From contig JAAALK010000289.1 of NCBI GenBank assembly GCA_019279435.1, positions 91,233,023 to 91,297,022 on the forward strand: 64,000 nt of DNA, written 5' to 3'. The notes under the pieces were generated by a model. It had not been told where the DNA came from and made no database searches. It saw nothing but the letters and a program-made list of their open reading frames with translations. Made by a program: the position numbers and the translations under genes. Source of the DNA: Zizania palustris (lineage: Eukaryota > Streptophyta > Magnoliopsida > Poales > Poaceae). Shown piece after piece: positions 21,900 to 34,037 of the stretch. The stretch's first letter is position 1, and every line of letters begins with the position of its first letter.

Positions 21900-24800
21900 T
21901 CAATCCTCGAATAGCTCAGGATGCTGTGCCTTGAGTTCATCTTCTTTTTCCCATGTAGCTTCTTCTACCGGATGATTGCTCCACTGCACTTTGCAGAAGC
22001 GGATGACTCGACTCCTGGTGGTTCTTTCTTTGACTTCTAATATCTTGACCGGCTTTTCCACATAGGTCAGATCTTCTTGGACATCCAACTGCTGAAGGTC
22101 CACTTGCTCTGTGGGGACGCGGAGACACTTCTTGAGTTGAGACACGTGGAATACATCGTGCACTCCAGCCAACGATGGTGGTAGTTCCAACTGATAAGCT
22201 ACTTCGCCTTGGCGTCGGATAATGGGGAATGGTCCAACATATCGAGGGGCCAACTTTCCTCTCATGTTAAACCGTTGAGTACCACGGAGAGGTGTAACCC
22301 GAAGGTAGACATGCTCTCCTTCTTCAAAGGCTAAGTCTCGGCGGCGATTGTCTGCGTAGCTCTTCTGTCGCGATTGGGCTGTCTTGAGTCGGTCTCTGAT
22401 GATCCGTACCTTCTCTTCAGCTTCACGAAGAATGTCGGTTCCGAATACTTGGGATTCACCGGTTTGGTCCCAAAGTAGTGGCGTTATGCACTTACGTCCA
22501 TATAGGGCTTCAAAAGGAGACATCTGAAGGCTGGCTTGATAGCTGTTGTTGTATGAAAATTCAGCGTACGGCAAGCTCTTGTCCCAAGTGGCTCCAAAAT
22601 CCAAAACACATGCTCGAAGCATATCCTCTAGTATCTGATTTACCCTCTCTGTTTGCCCATCTGTCTGAGGATGGTAGGCGGTACTGAAATTCAATCTCGT
22701 GCCCATCTCCTCTTGAAGGTTCTTCCAGAAACGAGAGGTAAACTGACTTCCTCTGTCAGATACTATCTTCTTGGGTACTCCATGAAGACATACGATGCGG
22801 GCCATGTATAATTCTGCAAGCTTAGGGCCACTATAGGTCGTCTTGACGGCTATGAAATGTGCTACTTTAGTAAGCCGATCGATGATCACCCAAATAGAAT
22901 CATACCCAAGTTTGGTCTTTGGTAGTCCGGTGATGAAATCCATACCGATCTCTTCCCACTTCCATTCAGGCACTTTAAGTGGCTGTAACAATCCTGCAGG
23001 TCTCTGGTGTTCAGATTTTACTCTTCTGCAGGTGTCACATTCAGCGACAAACTGTGCAATCTCTCTTTTCATGCTGACCCACCAATAACGTTCTTTCAGA
23101 TCCTGGTACATCTTGGTACTGCCGGGATGAATGGAGTACAATGTCTCATGGGCTTCTCTTAGGATAAGGGTCTTTATCTCTGGTTTATCCGGTACACATA
23201 TCCGGGTTCCAAACCATATGGTGCCATTCTCGTCCTCTGAAAATCCGGGGGCTTTTCCTTGCCTCATGTTCTTCCTAATGGCAGCTATATCCGGGTCCTC
23301 CAACTGAGCTTCACGGATCTACTCAAACAGAATAGGTTGAGTTTCCAAGGTGGCTAGATATGCTCCGGTGGTCAACCCAAGATTCAACTTTTCCATCTCC
23401 TTATATAACAAGGGTGCGTGTTCTTGAATCATCATGGCTGTGCAATATCCCTTGCGACTTAAGGCATCAGCTACTACATTTTCTTTTCCGGGGTGGTAGT
23501 GGATACCTAAGTCATAGTCCTTGATTAGTTCCAACCATCGTCTTTGCCTCAGATTGAGGTCAGGCTGTGTGAAGATATACTTCAAACTCTTGTGATCCGT
23601 AAAGATCTCACAACGATTCCCAACCAAATAGTGCCTCCAAATCTTGAGGGCGTGCACTACGGCGGCTAATTCCAAATCATGGGTCGGATAATTCAACTCA
23701 TGAGGTCTCAACTGACGGGAGGCATACGAGATAACCTTCCCATCTTGCATAAGAACACATCCCAATCCTTGGCGAGATGCGTCGCAATAGACATGGAAGT
23801 CTTTGCGGATATCCGGTAGGGTCAGTATGGGTGCAGACACCAAACGGTTCTTGAGAGTGCGGAAACTTTCATCGCATTCAGGAGTCCATTCCAACTTCTC
23901 TCCTTTCTGCAACAACTTGGTCATTGGCTTGGCTATCTTAGAAAAATTCTCGATGAATCTTCGGTAATATCCGGCCAATCCCAGAAAACTTCGTATCTCA
24001 GATACGTTCGTGGGTGGCAGCCAATCCATAACTGCTTCCACGGTGGCAGGGTCTACTACGATTCCTTGCGCAGAGATGATGTGTCCAAGGAACTTTACTT
24101 CTGCCGTCCAAAACTTGCATTTGCTGTACTTGGCATACAATTGGTGTTCCCTTAACTTTCCTAAGGTTAATCGGAGGTGAGTCTCGTGCTCCTTCTGGTC
24201 CTTGGAATAAATGAGGATGTCGTCTATGAAGACCACGATGAACTTGTCCAAATATTCCATGAACACTTTATTCATCATATTCATGAAGAATGCAGGGGCG
24301 TTGGTCAATCCAAAGGACATAACCGTACACTCATATAATCCATAACGGGTGGTGACGGCAGTCTTGGGTATATCCTCTTCTCGAATCCTCAACTGATGGT
24401 AACCAGACCGCAGGTCGATCTTTGAGAATACCGTAGCTCCTTTGAGCTGGTCGAAGAGATCATCGATCCGAGGCAACGGGTACTTATTCTTGATTGTTAC
24501 CTCATTCAAGGCGCGATAATCCACACACATACGCTTTGCCTTGTCTTCTTTCTTCTCGACGAAGATGACGGGGGCACCCCACGGTGATGTGCTTGGTCTG
24601 ATATAGCCCTTCTTCTCAAGATCCTCCAACTGTTGCTTCATCTCAGCTAATTCATTGGCGGCCATCCGGTATGGTCGCTTGTAAATAGGGGTGGTTCCAG
24701 GCACCAAGTCAATCCTGAACTCGATGTCCCTCCTGGGTGGCATTCCCGGTAAATCCTCTAGAAACACGTCCGGGTACTCACAGACTATCGGTATTTCTTC

Positions 24801-26378
24801 CAAGGTAATCTGGTGCAGTCTTGGTCTTCTGATCTTTAGTCTTGGCATCTGAAACGTGACGGCAGTCCCTTCTTCGCTGGTCACAGTCACTTTTCTCTGG
24901 GCACATTCTATCACGCCTTGGTATTTATTTAACCAATCCATTCCTAGAATGAGATCTAGGCCTTGGCATTCTATTAGGATGGGGTCGGCCCAGAATATGG
25001 TGCCGTGGATATCTATCCATACCTTTGGGCTATATGTTAGGGCTAGAGTTTGTTTCCCCGGGGTGGCTATTTGTACGGCTCCGGGTAGATCTTCGGTGTT
25101 TAGATTGTTCTTTTCCACAAAATCAGTTGATATGAAGGAGTGTGTAGCTCCAGTGTCAAATAAAACCACTGCAAGTGTTGAATGTACCAAAAACTTACCC
25201 ATCACTATCTCTGGTGCGGCCTGAGCTTCTTCAGCGATGACGTGATTGACTCGGGCACGGATGGCGGGGTTCGCGGCAACTCCTTGGACGCGCTTAGGAT
25301 GGGGGCAAGAATTGGAGTAATGCCCCTCCTGACGACAGTTGAAGCATACCACGGGCTTGTCGTGCTTATCGCGCAGGATCTCTGCCTTCTTTGCCGGGGC
25401 AGCTGGGGCAGTTGGTGGGGCGGGAGCGGGACGAGGTTGGCTGGCTCCAGCATTGGCGGCTGGTGGCGCCGGACGATACACTGGGCGGGGGTGGTACTGC
25501 TGTGCTGGTGGAGGTGGAGCAAAACGGGGTCTCTGGGCCATACCCTGGTTTTGCCTGAAGGCAATCATGTGCTTCTTCTTCAGGTCGACCTTGTTTTGCT
25601 GGGTCTCCTGCATGATGGCTTTGTTCACCAACTTTTGGAAGTTGGCGAAGTCTCCAGAGATGAGTTGTAGGGACAACTCGTCCTTCAGTCCCCTAAGGAA
25701 CTTGGCCTGTCTGGCTGCATCCGTACGGACCTCCTCTGGTGCGTACCTGGCCAGACGGTTGAACTCGTGCAGATACTCAGTGACAGATCTGCTCCCCTGC
25801 TGCAGATCTCGGAACTCTTGTTGCTTCTGGGCAACGATGCCGTCGGGGATGTGGGCGGCACGAAAGGCGGCCGAGAACTCTGCCCAAGTGTGGGCGTGGC
25901 CCTCGGGTAGAGTCTTGCGGTGATTGTCCCACCATTCTGCGGCGGGACCATGAAGCTGGTGGGTGGCGAAGGCCACCCTCTCCTGCTCGGTGCAGGTCAG
26001 AAGGTCGAGCTTCTTCTCGATAGCCCGCAACCAGTCCCCAGCCTCCATGGGGTTGGTGGTGCTCGAGAAGGTCGGTGGTCGGACTCGGAGGAACTCCGAG
26101 AGCTGTGACGCGGGAGCGGGAGCTGGTGTGGCAGGTCGGGGCAGCTCGGGCTGTTGGTGGAGGCGGAAAAGATGCGCCTGCTGTTCTTGCATCTGCTGTT
26201 GCTGCTGCTGCATCTGGTTCAATAGGGCAGCAACCAACTGGTTCTGAGTGGCCATCATCTCAGCCAAGGTGGGGTGGTTGGCGACCGGGGCTTGCCTTTG
26301 CCCGGTGGCTCCCCATTGTGGCAGGTTGCCACTATCTCCTCCGTTCTGAGGAGCGTCTGATCCCTGAGTGTTGGTCAT
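21900..26378 (-). CDS. Tekay gag-pol polyprotein with one in-frame UAG
   Basis: About 1490 codons in one frame with a single stop, UAG, at 23321-23319. Order: gag (residues about 90-260, with WWDN and the GSRSVTEYLHEFNRL region); CCHC knuckle (CFNCRQEGHYSNSCP); protease DTGATHSFIS; RT with RMCVDYRALNEVTIKNKYPLPRIDD and FIDD at residues 717-720; RNase H (YCDASRQGLGCVL, FTDHKSLKYIF); the stop; integrase zinc region (HPGSTKMYQDLKERYWW, CDTCRRVK), catalytic D/D/E (GMDFITGLP, SDRGSQF, GQTERVNQ) and a C-terminal chromodomain (VIRFCKVQWSNHPVEEATWE). The stop falls between RNase H and integrase, not at the gag-pol border, so it is more likely a CAG-to-TAG mutation than a recoding site. Other conserved residues are present. 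Confidence 0.92.
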
Positions 26379-26551
26379 CCTGGAGTTTTCAGAGTATACA
26401 CATTTATTTTAGTGAATTTCTTCGTATTTTATTCCAAAAGGTACCGTTCTTGCGGTTACATTTATTTAATCCTTCATTAATGCCTTATGTTTTGACATGA
26501 ATGCTAATACAAGCAAGCAAAAATGAAAATAACAATCAACCGTAACTACGT

Positions 26552-27358
26552 CTACGGTAGCTCGGGGGACGGCTCGATCTCGGGCTCGTGGGAGACGGTC
26601 GGGGTCGAGGAACTAGATGGTCCGGCGGGTGGTGCGCTGCGGGAGATCCTCTTGGGCCTCACAGTGGGGATCCGAAGGGGTTTCTTCCTGCGAGGCGGAA
26701 GAGGCGCGATCTCCTCAAGATCCTTCTTCAACTCCTCGATCTGGTAGCGGAGATGGGGGTTGGTGGCGACACGCTGTCGAAGGAGCTCATTTTGACGCCG
26801 CAACTCCTCTGCCTCGGCAGCCAAGCGGTGTCCCTGCTGGATGCGGCGACGAAGCTCTCCGTTCTCGCGGTTCAGATCCTCGGAAGAGTGTCGGTAGAAG
26901 CTGATGGTGTCGCGCTGTCCATTGGCGTCCTGCAGCGCCTCATAATGGAGATCATCCATGGCCTCCAACAAGCGCATGGTATGACCAATCGCCGAATGGC
27001 GCTGGGAGAGGGTGCTGACGAAGACACTGTGTGGACTCCCTGGGGTGCGAAGAGGAACGAAGCGAAAGTCTGTGTCATAGAGCTCGCTGTCGTAGATCAT
27101 CCGGAGCTCCGTGAGTGCCTGGAGAGCTGTGCGCTGGCTGGCAACCAGGAAGGTAGGTCCTCCCCCGCGGTAGGTGTGAGCTGTCTGAGGGGAGGGCTGG
27201 ACGACGACGGTGACCTCGCAGAAGCTCTCTTCCTCGTCGGGGAAGACTCCATGGTACATAGGCTCATGTTCAAATCCGAGGAAGCTGACGAGCATGCGTA
27301 GTTCGCGAATGAATCCGGCCTCGTCACGAAGAGTCCCGCTCATGGTGTGAACCGGCAT
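26552..27358 (-). CDS. ORF0 of the Tekay element, unknown function
   Basis: 268 codons between primer site and gag, same strand. The ATG at 27358 is the first in this frame, about 120 bp after the primer site. Residues 1-120 look globular (FIRELRMLVSFLGFEHEP, then alternating beta-like runs and GGGPTFLVASQRTALQALTEL). Residues about 150-230 form a strong coiled coil rich in Arg, Glu and Leu. The tail is basic then Pro/Ser/Glu-rich (PPRRKKPLRIPTVRPKR). A preceding ORF is known in RIRE3/RIRE8-type elements of rice, but to my knowledge has no assigned function. The Gly-rich turn followed by an Ala/Leu helix faintly recalls a double-stranded RNA-binding fold; that is speculation. The intact frame beside a young LTR pair argues that it is maintained. 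Confidence 0.8.
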   Translation of the reverse strand: MPVHTMSGTLRDEAGFIRELRMLVSFLGFEHEPMYHGVFPDEEESFCEVTVVVQPSPQTAHTYRGGGPTFLVASQRTALQALTELRMIYDSELYDTDFRFVPLRTPGSPHSVFVSTLSQRHSAIGHTMRLLEAMDDLHYEALQDANGQRDTISFYRHSSEDLNRENGELRRRIQQGHRLAAEAEELRRQNELLRQRVATNPHLRYQIEELKKDLEEIAPLPPRRKKPLRIPTVRPKRISRSAPPAGPSSSSTPTVSHEPEIEPSPELP

Positions 27359-27481
27359 CTACAAAAGAGAGAAAATTTTGTGAAAACCTCGGGAGATGAG
27401 AGGATAAGTAATCTTTTGTAAAATATAGTGAATATATATAAGTCCTAAGTTCAGGTCTGTTTGGCTTCCTACAGTCAAGTC

Positions 27482-27494
27482 GGCTCTGATACCA
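27482..27494 (-). other. Primer-binding site (tRNA-iMet), Tekay element
   Basis: TGGTATCAGAGCC on the minus strand, three bases after the 5' LTR end. Confidence 0.9.
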
Positions 27495-27497
27495 TCT

Positions 27498-30400
27498 TGT
27501 CGCGCCCCGATTTAATAAATCAGGACTTTATTGAAATTCCATAGAAAATCAATAAAACAAGACGTTCATCAAGCGACCACGTACAATACGGGCATTCATT
27601 CACGGTTCGTAGACCGCATTAATACAAAAGTGAATGAAAGTGAAGAGAAACTAATAAAATCAAGGGTCCTCGATGAACGCCTCCTTCCAGTCTCGCCTTG
27701 ACTGGGTCGCTACTCCAGACCTTCATCCTCCTCGTAATAGACGGGCTCTGATGGTGTAAGTCAACGGGGTGAGTACAGATGTACTCAGCAAGCCACCGAA
27801 TGCAAATATAATGCAAGATAATAACAAGGGAGATAGTGGCTAGTTTTGCGGAAGCAGCACATTTGTAAAGCATTAAATGTGAGCAATTTATTAGTACGGA
27901 AAAGTAAACATGTGAATGCATCATCATCTTCTAACTCGAGGAGTACGTTTTACCTCCCCGCACAACAGTCCTTACATGCCATGAATAACTCATCCATTCA
28001 AACAATTGTAAACTAACTGCGAGTAGTCACACAACCCGCCCTTGACCGTGGGCTCGGCTTTTCGAAAAGATTGAATTACTCTGATCAGAGATGTACCACT
28101 GTACCCACAAGGCACGCACTCATCACTTACACCCAAGTGTAACGCGATGACCCATTTCACGGGAACTCGTGCCAAAACCTTCCATATGGTCTTCCCCGAC
28201 TCAACAGCACCCTCTTATAGGTTTCGTACCGTGTCTCGCCATGTCGAGTTTCCACAATACCCCCTCTTGAGCCATCGTCGGTACAAGGCGCCCTGAGGGC
28301 TAGCCCCTTGCCCCCTCCACTATGGTGCCGTGAGACGGAGTGTTCCACACTTCCAGTTAGGACTTACCCATTAGACTTGTGGTTGGTACGGAAGTGCTTT
28401 GCAACAGATCCCGCAGACCGGTCCTTATAGTGCCCCGGGTGTGACATACCAAAACCCGAGCTTGCACCCGGAACCCACCATACTTGTAACATACCTAACT
28501 CCAACAGAGTCCAGAGACAAGAATAACGGGGTATTTCATATACCAGAATTCATCTATTATACGACTCATTCTTTATATCCTATAGCAGTTGTGCCGGTAC
28601 ATTGGGCACTAGCTAATATATTATTTGTAGAGTGACAAGGAGTTGAGGCTCAATAAGCATGGCTTGGGTTTGCACACAAAGGAGGGGATCTAATATATAA
28701 GTGTAGGGCTTGATGTTTGACTAATGCAATATTTATCCTATGGGTTATAGCGATAATTTATTAAAACATGGGCTCAAATATGATCAACTGTTTCCACAGA
28801 GGTGGTCGATGACTTGCCTTGATCAGCAAAGGGTGAAGGAGGAACCTCGGGGAAGAACTCCTGCTCCTCGACGAACTCGTAGTCTTCTCGTTACGGAAAA
28901 TAAATAATACATTCAATAAACAGATAAAATTCACCAAATAAAAGAACATACATAGTTTGTGGGTGTTTTTATGTGAAGTAATATTTTAATATTCTGAGTT
29001 TTGTATAAAACAGTAAAGTTTAATATTTTAGGATTTTTCCTAATTTATTTTCTGTATTATAAATTTTAACCCTAAGGGATTTTTATTCATTTATTTATTA
29101 ATAATATTTTGGGCAACAGAAACATACTGTTTTTATGGCATTAATGTGTAGAGAATAATATTCTGGTTCTAACAAAATTTGAATGGTGAAATTTGGAGTT
29201 AAAATGAGCAAGATATGAATTTTTTAAGTTTAAACTATTTTCTGAATTTTATTTTAAAACCAGAAATGGGTTCTGGTCCACGGTGAACCAGGCTCACGGT
29301 GGACTGACTACTATGCGCGTGGACCGGTTGATCCAGAGCCGTCGGATCTGGATCTGGCGGTCAGGCGCGAGGCGGGAGGCGTAAGTGAAAATGGACGGTC
29401 CAGATTAAAACGTGCGAAGGGTTATGACGTGGACGCGCGAGATCGATCCAGCGTTTTAAGTCATGATCGACGGCCGCGATCGCCCCGTACCCCTTTGACC
29501 AGATCCGAGGGCCTAGATTAAGTCCCGGAGGGATTTAATCCTAGCCCTCCGATCGTGATCGAGCGGCCGAGGCGCGATCCGGCACGGCACGGCGTAAGGG
29601 GCGTGTACCCCCCTTCGTCTCCGGCGACGGCGGGCTCGGGTGTGCCTGCGACGGCGGCGGCGAGGGCCTAGGAGCCTGGCTAACGGCCAAAATGGAATGC
29701 AGAGGAAAAGGGGATCACGATGATACCTTCGGCGACGATGATGGGGGCTTGGAGGTGACCGGCGGCGAGAGTAGACGACGGAGGACGTACGGGTGCTCGA
29801 CGGCGACGGCGGTACGGCGGTGTCCACGGCCAATGGAGGGGTGGACGAGGTGGGGTGGTCGACGACGGACCCGACGGTGGCGGCGGCTAGGTCGGCGGGG
29901 GTCCGAGACGACGGTGAAGGCTTGCCGGAGTTGAAGCAGTGGAGGAGCTCGTAAAATTGGCAGAGGCGCTCTGGAGGGCTAAGGCTTGGGCTACGGCGTT
30001 GTGGGGTGAGTGCGGTGACCAGAGGGGTTTTTATAGGGGGTCGCCGGCGTCAGGATGGCAGGGAACCGAGGGGATCCCGAGAGCTCCGGCGATCCCTTAC
30101 CAAAAGCTCCGGGTAGCTTTCCTAAAGCGTAAAAACGCGTTGCTAGGGATGGAAAGGAGGCGGTGGCGACCAGGGAAGGCGATCGGAGGGAGATCCGAGG
30201 CGATCCGGTGGCCGGCGGCGAGTAGACAGAAGGATATCGCCGGGGAAGGAAGGGGGCGATCCCCTTCCAACGGAGACGAAGCACCTGACAGGTGGGCTCC
30301 ACCTGTCAGTGGGCGAACGGGAAAGGAAAGGGCCGACAGGCGGGACCGAGCGGTCAGTGGGCGAAGGCAAGCGCATGGGGGCTGACACGTGGGGCCAAGC

Positions 30401-30791
30401 GGGCGCGGGCGGGAGAGAGAGGCGGGGGAACGCGCCGACAGGCGGGTCCCACCGGTCAGTGGCTCATGGTTGGGCTGGGCCGGGCTGAGGGAGGTTTCGG
30501 GGTTGGGGCCCAATAAGCATTTTAATTCTTTTCCGATTTAAAATAATTCCAGGAATTCATTTATTTGTTTAAGAGTTGAACCACTGTTGATAAAAATTTG
30601 TAAAAATTCCTAAAATTATAGTTTGGTCTCTAGTTCATCTCATAAAATTTTCAAGTCCAGATTTTGAGTATTTCTCCCTGTTTGGCTTTATTTGGGTTCT
30701 TTTGTGAATTTCCCTTTTATAATTAATCCAAAAATGATTTAAATAATACTTTTCTTTTTATTTTATTCCTTTTAATTTCTGGGGTGTTACA
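27498..30791 (-). repeat. 5' LTR of the Tekay element
   Basis: 3294 bp, near identical to 18565-21857 with an offset of about 8933. Differences cluster in the promoter-proximal part, for example near 29060, 29130, 29300 and 29450-29470. It drives transcription leftward. Confidence 0.95.
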
Positions 30792-30796
30792 CAAAG
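30792..30796. repeat. TSD CAAAG, right copy (Tekay element)
   Basis: Matches 18560-18564. Confidence 0.93.
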
Positions 30797-31918
30797 GTCG
30801 GTGAAGTCTCTTCCCTTCTTATCCTTTTTGTCCTCCTTCCTTGTGGACTCCTCCTCCTCAGAGCTCGACTCCTCAGTTGAGGACGTGTCAATGTTGCTGA
30901 GAGCAGCAACAAAAGCTCTAGAAGCGGCCTTGGCTACTTTCTTAGCCATCTTGCCGCGCTTGCCCTTCACAAAGGGTTTCCTCTCCTTGTGGTATTTGGG
31001 GCGCTCACTCTCATTTTTCTTTTTGAGCTTAGGGCAATTAGCCTTGATGTGAGAAGTGTCACCGCATTCAAAACAACCACCAAAACCACTTCTCCTCTGA
31101 TCCCGTCTCTCATGATGAAAGCGGGTGAACCTCTGGGCAATGAGAGCAAGCTCATCATCAGCTAGAGTGTCCACCTGCTCCTTTGTGACGGAGACCAGAG
31201 AGGACAAAGCAAAACCGTCTGCAAAAACACAAGTACCAGATGTGCTTGGTTCTGCAGTGGTGCCACGGCTAGTGCTAGAAACCAATGCCAATGGCTGTGG
31301 CAAAGAGCTTCTGTGCACATCAAGAGATGCCTTGGCAATCTCTGTGGACTTCAGCTTGCTAAAGAGCTCATCGCAGGTCAAAGTGTCATATCCTGCGGAC
31401 TCCTCAATGCTGGATATCTTCACTTCCCATATGCTACGGTCAAGAGCATAGAGAAGCTTGATAGCCCTATCATGATCACTGTAAGCAAGCGTCCCGTTGG
31501 ATCGCAAGTTACTCACTATCGCGTCAAAGCGAGAAAACATGGCATCTATCGATTCACCAGGTGCCTGCACAAACAGCTGATACTGTTGATTGTACGTGCT
31601 TTGGCGTCTGGCCTTAATCTGAGTAGAGCCGTCATGAAAGACAGTGAGCGTTGTCCAAATCTCCCTAGCAGTCCTAAGGTGCTGCACCCTATCGAACTCA
31701 CTTCTACTCAAACCGATGAACAGTATGTTTCTTGCCTTAGAATTGGCATTATACTGATCCTTCTCAGTCTGAGAGGTGCGAGTCTCAGGGATGGAGTATT
31801 GTGAGTCCACAATCTCCCAAATTGCATTTCCTTGGCTTAACAAGTAAGCCTCCATGCGCACCTTCCAGTATGCGAAATCTGTCCCATCGAACAGAGGAAT
31901 TTTACTACCTCTATCCAT
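30792..31918 (-). CDS. Copia A gag, N-terminal half
   Basis: Open from the ATG at 31918 up to the Tekay insertion. It has a UBN2/DUF4219-like gag start (FDGTDFAYWKVRMEAYLLSQ), a retrotransposon gag domain (RTAREIWTTL, PGESIDAMFSRFDAIVSNL), a first CCHC knuckle (CFECGDTSHIKANCP), a Lys-rich region and a Ser/Glu-rich stretch. The 3' end joins in frame to 18559 once the Tekay element and one TSD copy are removed. The start is chosen because it is the first ATG, about 50 bp after the primer site. Confidence 0.9.
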
Positions 31919-31965
31919 GTCGCCAACAGATCACAAAACCGGTTAAGGTCAACTGGTGATCTTAA

Positions 31966-31980
31966 CCCGCTCTGATACCA
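31966..31980 (-). other. Primer-binding site (tRNA-iMet), copia A
   Basis: TGGTATCAGAGCGGG on the minus strand, two bases from the LTR. Confidence 0.9.
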
Positions 31981-31982
31981 AT

Positions 31983-34032
31983 TGTTGGACCGGAAACGGC
32001 GACCAGAGGGGGGGTGAATGGGAGCGTTTAAAAATTCAGGCTAAAAACCAGCCTTCGGTTCTAGATCTGTCTTCTACGGAACAGGCTTCGAACACAACCT
32101 TCGAAGGTCTGGTTCGGAGGTACTTCGACAGCTCCGAACACAGGCTTCGAAGGAGCAAAAGTTCGAAGCCAAGAAGACTTCGCTCTACTAACAACCCTCG
32201 AAAATCTACTCTGCTAAGTCAGTGCAGGCTCCGCACACAGGGTGCTTCGAGCAGGCTTCGCACTTCACCCTTCGCAAGAGTGGGCTACCCTCTGAGGACT
32301 TCGACCAAAGTACTTAGCGACAGCAACTGGTGCTGGGCTTCGTACACGAAGGTCTACACGCACACAAACAGACTACGCTAAGGGCTTCAACACAGGAAGC
32401 AGAACGGGCCACGATTAGGGCTTCGCTAGTAACCAGCAAGGTCTCGCCTCCTGTTACACAGAGCGAACGCACACTGACAAAACACACTTCGCACAAAAAA
32501 CAACCTTCGCCTCAACAGGCTTTGGTGCACTACAACTAGCGAAGTATGTAATGCGAGCTCAAGCAAAAGCACAAAGAAGCAGGGCTTCGCCGCTTGAACA
32601 AGGAACACAAAAATATTTGAACTCTGGATGAATACAGCGAGGTATGTGGCTACAGGAGCTCAACAGTAAATGCTCAAAGTGTTAAATGTTACCTACCGAG
32701 CCTCCATATTTATAGCCCACAGTTCACCCAAAGGAAATGACTACACTATCCCTAGGGTTTACATTGATTTTGACTCTACAGAACTAAGGGGTACAAAAGG
32801 TAGTCCACCTTTATTCTGGAGGCTTCTCTGTCAGCTTTGCAGAGGGGATAGTGTCAGCCTTTTTACAGAACAGACAGTGTCAGCCTTTGCAGTCTTTGAC
32901 CTTCTGGAATCCTCCCTTCGCACGCGAGGGTGCGGTAGCTTCGGTGAGAAGCCTGAAGCCAGATGGCCTTCGCTCCACCGAAGTCAGTCTCCGATACACT
33001 GACGGTTTTGATCCGAAGCCGTCAAAGCCCTTGGGCCTTCGCACCAACACCTCCGGAGTGGACCACCACGGCTTCGCAGCTACACCCAGCTCGAACTCCG
33101 TCAGTCCGTGTACCGAAGCCATGCAGGCCGAAGCACCTCAAGTCAACCTTGCTCCGGAGCTAGTCCCGCTCCGATGCCTTCCTTACTCCGAAGCCCCACC
33201 TTCGGAGTACCACCCTTCGAAGTCCCTCCTTCGTCCAAGGCCTCCGCATGAAGCATTCCATGAGCACTTCGTCGCAGTGCCTCTCCCCGAGCACACTCCT
33301 CGACGAGCCTCACCCGGACCATGCCTTCGATGCGCCTCGACTTCTGAGACCTTCGTCGGGCACCTTCGAATGTCTCCCTCCGGAGCACACTTCGAACTCC
33401 TTGCCTCTGCAGAGGACTTGATCCATCCAACTCCGAAGTCACTCCATCCGGAGTACCTTCGAAGTGCCTCACCTCCGAGGACTTTGTCTCGGAGTACCTT
33501 CAGCCGGAGCCACGCTCCGCACTTTCTGCCTTCACCTGGCACGCCTCGACCCGAGGACCGACCCGGACCACCTTCGCAGCCACCGTGACGGAGCTCCCCG
33601 CTCCCCTGGCATCAAGCCTCCCGTTTGACCCAGGTTCACCCGCTGCGAACCTTGTCCGTCGCGTCCGAAGTCCCTGCGCACCACAGACAAACAGACAAGT
33701 GTATCCAGTACTCCGGAGACCTCTCTGGATTAGCAACCTCCGGTACACACTCCGGTGTACCGCCCAAAGTACCGAAGCCATCGGTACGAACCCAGTCATC
33801 GTGTACTGTCGGACCCCTCCGACAGGCACACTCCGCTGCAACAGCTGCAGCAACCAAACACCGAACACCCTTCGGTGAAACCACCTCCGAACACACTTCG
33901 GAGGTACAACCTCCTCCGAACACCTTCGGAGGTACAACCTCCGAACCCCCTTCGGAGGTACCCTTCGAACAGAGGGAAAAAAGCCTGTCAATCACTCATC
34001 ACAAAACACTGAAACCAACCCTTGGTTTCTCA
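31983..34032 (-). repeat. 5' LTR of copia A
   Basis: 2050 bp matching 10825-12874 with a constant offset of 21158 and no indel. TATA box at 32715-32706. The U3 hairpins are present, and the one at 33883-33905 is perfect here while the 3' LTR copy has one mismatch. Confidence 0.93.
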
Positions 34033-34037
34033 AGCTC
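34033..34037. repeat. TSD AGCTC, right copy (copia A)
   Basis: Matches 10820-10824. Confidence 0.9.

Larger units (their letters stand above)
18565..30791 (-). mobile_element. Tekay/Del-type chromovirus with ORF0, full length
   Basis: Minus-strand Ty3/gypsy element of 12.2 kb: two LTRs of about 3.29 kb, TSD CAAAG, iMet primer site, an extra ORF, a gag-pol polyprotein with C-terminal chromodomain, and a polypurine tract. The LTRs differ at about 20 positions by eye (about 99.4% identity), so this is a young insertion. The arrangement ORF0, gag-pol, chromodomain and very long LTRs matches my recollection of the rice RIRE3/RIRE8 group. Confidence 0.95.
10825..34032 (-). mobile_element. Copia A: full-length SIRE-type element with nested Tekay
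   Basis: Minus-strand Ty1/copia element with two 2050-bp LTRs (10825-12874 and 31983-34032), TSD AGCTC, primer site, gag, pol and polypurine tract. Its gag is interrupted by the Tekay element at 18565-30791. By eye the LTRs differ at about 17-18 positions, nearly all C/T or G/A, giving about 99% identity and a recent insertion. It lies within the gag of copia B, and excising it restores the reading frame of that gene. Confidence 0.93.

Noticed and set aside
24856..27301. Plus-strand ORFs of up to 237 codons opposite Tekay gag and ORF0
   Set aside because: They are shadows of the minus-strand coding frames, with no recognisable domain.
18565..30791. Segmental or tandem gene duplication, from two near-identical 3.3-kb blocks
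   Set aside because: The blocks are the two LTRs of one element, with primer site, polypurine tract and TSD in the right places.
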